DNA from: Candidatus Altarchaeota archaeon
Lineage (GTDB): Archaea; Altiarchaeota; Altiarchaeia; IMC4; DAOVSA01
Assembly (NCBI GenBank): GCA_030633635.1
Contig: DAOVSA010000016.1
Span: forward strand, 1-8,847
Reading direction: 5' to 3'
Length of the DNA: 8,847 bases
Position 1 is the stretch's first letter. The number at the start of each line of letters is the position of its first letter. The translations under genes and the position numbers were made by a program. Of the stretch, positions 6,640 through 8,847 are shown one piece after another. The notes below the pieces were generated by a model. That model was not told the DNA's origin, searched no databases, and saw only the letters and a program-made list of their open reading frames with translations.

Positions 6640-7305
6640 TTATTTTTCTATTAAACCGTCTTTCAACCAGATTGTTCTGTCTGCATATTCTTTGTGCCAG
6701 TCTTCATGAGTGACCATCACTATGGTCTGGCCCAGTTCATTGTTCAGTTTTCTGAATAACTCCAAAATCTGTTTTGATGAGTCACTATCCAGATTTGCAC
6801 AGGGCTCGTCTGCAAAAAGAATCTTCGGCTCATTGACTAATGCTCTTGCAATTGCTACTCTTTGTTGCTCTCCACCCGAAAGCTCATGCTGGAGATGATG
6901 TAGTCTGTGTCCAAGACCGACTGTTTCAAGAATACCGATACTTGTGTTTATATACTCCTTTCTTCTTTTCCCCATCATTAAAAGAGGTAGATATACATTT
7001 TCCAATGCTGTTAATTCCCCTAAGATTGCATACTCCTGAAAAACATAACCCAACCGAGTCAGCCTGTATATGGTTTTTTCGTGGTCCGACAGGCTGAGAA
7101 CGTCAACACCATCAATCATAATCTCCCCTGAAGTTGGGATATCAAGCAGACCAAGCTGGTGGAGCAGCGTGCTCTTTCCTGAACCACTTGGACCCATTAT
7201 GGCGACATACTCGCCCTTCTCAATATCAAATGAAACTCCTTTGAGTGCGTGAACCTCTACTTTACCCATGACATAAATTCTCTTTAAGTTTTGGACTTGA
7301 ATCAT
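6640..7305 (-). CDS. ABC transporter ATP-binding protein, LolD/MacB type, 221 aa
   Basis: The energy subunit of an ABC system on the inner face of the membrane. All motifs are intact: Walker A GPSGSGKST (38-46); Q-loop glutamine at 90 in YVFQEYAIL; signature LSGGEQQRVA (142-151); Walker B ILFADEP (162-168); D-loop NLDS (171-174); and switch histidine 200 in MVTHED. The size of about 221 aa and the ANLD/VTHE region fit the LolD/MacB/FtsE branch. The frame is open upstream as far as 7530, but that stretch overlaps the permease gene and has no family similarity; the ATG at 7305 directly precedes the conserved first strand (MIQVQNLKRIY). It begins 2 nt after the permease stop codon, with a GGGG stretch just before it, so translation is probably coupled. 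The partner is the permease at 7308-8507; it could also energise the two ATPase-less permeases at 3073-5630. Confidence 0.93.
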   Translation of the reverse strand: MIQVQNLKRIYVMGKVEVHALKGVSFDIEKGEYVAIMGPSGSGKSTLLHQLGLLDIPTSGEIMIDGVDVLSLSDHEKTIYRLTRLGYVFQEYAILGELTALENVYLPLLMMGKRRKEYINTSIGILETVGLGHRLHHLQHELSGGEQQRVAIARALVNEPKILFADEPCANLDSDSSKQILELFRKLNNELGQTIVMVTHEDWHKEYADRTIWLKDGLIEK

Positions 7306-7307
7306 TT

Positions 7308-8507
7308 TTAACCCCAAATTGCCTTCAGTATATCCTCTCTCGCCGTTTTCCATGAGGGAATAAACCCGGCGATTAATGAAACAATAATTAAACTGATTAT
7401 GCTCTGAATTACAAGCTGTGATTCTATTAAGGGCGTGACAGCCCCCATAGGAAACTCCAGGGGATTTGCTGTCATATAAGATGTTAGAAATAATAGCAGA
7501 AATGACCCTACAATAATGCCAGAGAAACAATAAACTAATGCCTGTATTACATAAGAATGGATTATAGCTCTCTGATTTATTCCAATGGCTTTTAAGATAC
7601 CTATCTGTTTTCTTTTATGGACTATATTAATGTAAATAACTATGAACATCACAACAACAGCCATTACTAAGCTAATAATAGCTGAAATAAGATTAATAAG
7701 ATTAAAACTGCTAAGCATGCTTTCCACCACCCCAGCCATTCTATCTTCCCATGTTTTAATATCCTCGCTTATGCCAATTTCCATAAACTTTTTTCTGAAC
7801 TCTTCTTCATCTCCTCTTTGAGAAATTTTAACAAGAATTTCTGAAGCCTGATTATCTAATCCTAAAACAGACTCCATTTCTTTTTTAGTAATAAAAGCAA
7901 ACTTATCAGTTCCCATAGGACCTGTCTTATAAATTCCTTTGAGTCTATACTCTCTTATAACTCCATTGCTGAAAGTTACTTCAATTTTATCTCCTACTGT
8001 TACACCGCCAAGGTCAGCTTGCTCACCTACCACTCCTTCCTCACCAGTCAACTCAACACCCATTATAATTTCATCTGTATCAGCTTTGCTCAAATATTCT
8101 CCGTCTATTAATTTAGTATGAAATTTTGTAACTACTATTTCATCTGTTGGATTTACTGAGTAAATTGCTCCACTTACAAATTTACTTTTGTGGGTAAACG
8201 TTGCACCAGTTACATACCGTGATGATGTTCCAACAACACCATCCAGTCTGTTTAGTTTCTTTTGGATACTGTCCACATTATTTATGTAAAAATTGTCTTC
8301 TTTTGGTTCGATAATAAGATTAGCACAAAGATAATCTATTGATAATTGGTTTATTGATTCCCCAATGCCAGAAATTATTGAAGGAAGAAATATGAGATTT
8401 ACAAATATCAGCGACATAATCATAACTGTCAGAATAAGTGTTCCTTTATTTCCCCTGGTTATAGATTTCCATGCCAGAAAAAAAGAAACCTTAAGATTTT
8501 TAAACAT
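7308..8507 (-). CDS. FtsX/MacB-type ABC transporter permease, 399 aa
   Basis: Membrane subunit of the ABC module at the right of the window. TM1 spans about 23-45 (LILTVMIMSLIFVNLIFLP); an extracytoplasmic MacB-like core domain follows at about 50-265; then TM2 (about 271-294), the cytoplasmic coupling segment KRKQIGILKAIGINQRAI (298-315), TM3 (about 318-345) and TM4 (about 366-384), ending with a TAREDILKAIWG tail. It is only distantly similar to the tandem permeases at 3073-5630. The ATG at 8507 has a good Shine-Dalgarno (GAGGGA, about 6 nt before it), unlike the leaderless-looking genes to the left, as expected of an internal operon gene. It follows the surface-protein gene by 17 bp and precedes the ATPase by 2 bp. 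Base composition is more AT-rich than pyrD (32-38% G+C in two sampled 60-base lines versus about 52% in one pyrD line). Substrate unknown. Confidence 0.9.
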   Translation of the reverse strand: MFKNLKVSFFLAWKSITRGNKGTLILTVMIMSLIFVNLIFLPSIISGIGESINQLSIDYLCANLIIEPKEDNFYINNVDSIQKKLNRLDGVVGTSSRYVTGATFTHKSKFVSGAIYSVNPTDEIVVTKFHTKLIDGEYLSKADTDEIIMGVELTGEEGVVGEQADLGGVTVGDKIEVTFSNGVIREYRLKGIYKTGPMGTDKFAFITKKEMESVLGLDNQASEILVKISQRGDEEEFRKKFMEIGISEDIKTWEDRMAGVVESMLSSFNLINLISAIISLVMAVVVMFIVIYINIVHKRKQIGILKAIGINQRAIIHSYVIQALVYCFSGIIVGSFLLLFLTSYMTANPLEFPMGAVTPLIESQLVIQSIISLIIVSLIAGFIPSWKTAREDILKAIWG

Positions 8508-8524
8508 TGGAATCCCTCTTATTC
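8508..8524 (-). promoter_or_regulatory. Shine-Dalgarno of the FtsX-type permease in the 17-bp operon gap
   Basis: The minus strand reads AAGAGGGATTCCA directly before the ATG at 8507. GAGGGA is complementary to much of the 16S anti-Shine-Dalgarno and is well spaced. It fixes the permease start and shows that this organism uses ribosome-binding sites inside operons even though its promoter-proximal genes appear to lack them. Confidence 0.55.
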
Positions 8525-8847
8525 TTACTTTTTCTTCCTTTTGAAGAAGAAATAAACAACGATGACTACTAAAGCTGCTGCGATAATGATGGTGGCGATG
8601 AATGTTCCATCACTGTTCACATTGCTTTTAATGGTCAGTGTAAATTCCTCCGTAAGATTATGGGCACCAAAATCATCCTTATAGGTGATAATCAGTTTAT
8701 TCTTTAACTCGCCTTCATTATTCACCCTCAAAGTGAAAATAGCGGGGGCATCATCATCTTTCTCCAGCCTGCCAATGTAAGCCTTCTTATGCCCCTCTAA
8801 TTCTGATTCAAGAATGATTTTAACGTTTTCTGCATTCCCATCGCCAA
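8525..8847 (-). CDS. C-terminal part of a membrane-anchored extracytoplasmic protein (COG1361/S-layer-associated type), partial
   Basis: The reading frame is open from the right edge to TAA at 8525-8527, so the gene starts outside the window; the TTG at 8731 is simply an internal leucine. The visible 106 residues show beta-rich segments of the kind GDGNAENVKIILES...IFTLRVNNEGEL...LIITYKD, resembling the CARDB/immunoglobulin-like repeats of archaeal surface proteins. A single transmembrane helix follows near the end (TFIATIIIAAALVVIVVYFF), then a basic KRKKK tail. The positive tail implies that the bulk faces outside with the C-terminus in the cytoplasm. Proteins of this type are commonly encoded beside FtsX-type permeases and LolD-type ATPases in methanogen-related archaea, and could act as the extracytoplasmic adaptor or substrate-binding part. 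It is first of three genes visible in the operon. Family assignment is by pattern, and the protein's role is inference. Confidence 0.75.
   Translation of the reverse strand, partial: GDGNAENVKIILESELEGHKKAYIGRLEKDDDAPAIFTLRVNNEGELKNKLIITYKDDFGAHNLTEEFTLTIKSNVNSDGTFIATIIIAAALVVIVVYFFFKRKKK

Noticed and set aside
7306..7530. N-terminal extension of 75 codons on the ABC ATPase.
   Set aside because: It lies inside the permease coding sequence, has no family similarity, and the canonical ABC fold begins exactly at the ATG at 7305.
8525..8731. A separate 68-codon small membrane protein starting with TTG at 8731.
   Set aside because: The frame is open upstream to the window edge with a continuous beta-repeat pattern, so this is the end of a longer protein.

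Overview
The window reads as a piece of an archaeal chromosome, most likely an anaerobic, methanogen-related euryarchaeote. The evidence is a geranylgeranyl reductase-family flavoprotein of the archaeal lipid type, a class 1-type archaeal dihydroorotate dehydrogenase, a membrane-anchored extracytoplasmic protein tail of the COG1361/S-layer-associated type, start codons mostly without a Shine-Dalgarno sequence, and T-tract terminators. No rRNA, tRNA, CRISPR array or insertion sequence is visible. The exact lineage cannot be named from this sequence alone.

Layout, left to right. Positions 1-345 hold the decayed remains of a PadR-family regulator on the minus strand, with a nonsense codon, a frameshift and a perfect 34-bp tandem duplication. 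Next, all on the minus strand and transcribed right to left, are macB-type permease copy 2 (4422-5630), copy 1 (3073-4281), a geranylgeranyl reductase-family protein (1829-3007) and a phytoene desaturase-like FAD oxidoreductase (346-1677). A 40-bp divergent intergenic region separates permease copy 2 from pyrD (5671-6564), the only plus-strand gene, which ends in a strong T-rich terminator. Converging on pyrD is a three-gene minus-strand operon: the C-terminal part of a membrane-anchored surface protein (running off the right edge), an FtsX/MacB-type permease (7308-8507) and a LolD/MacB-type ABC ATPase (6640-7305).

How the genes may work together. The right-hand operon looks like a complete surface-protein/permease/ATPase ABC module. 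The two tandem permeases are about 78% identical by hand alignment and have no adjacent ATPase, so they must borrow one, possibly that at 6640-7305. The two flavoproteins both belong to families acting on isoprenoid chains, which suggests lipid or isoprenoid redox chemistry, although the desaturase-like substrate is unknown. The most unusual regulatory feature is a roughly 50-bp element found almost unchanged immediately upstream of both the desaturase-like gene and permease copy 1. It carries a TATA-like box at the same distance from each start codon and an 11-bp inverted repeat between that box and the start. This suggests co-regulation of a membrane ABC permease and an isoprenoid-type oxidoreductase by one transcription factor.
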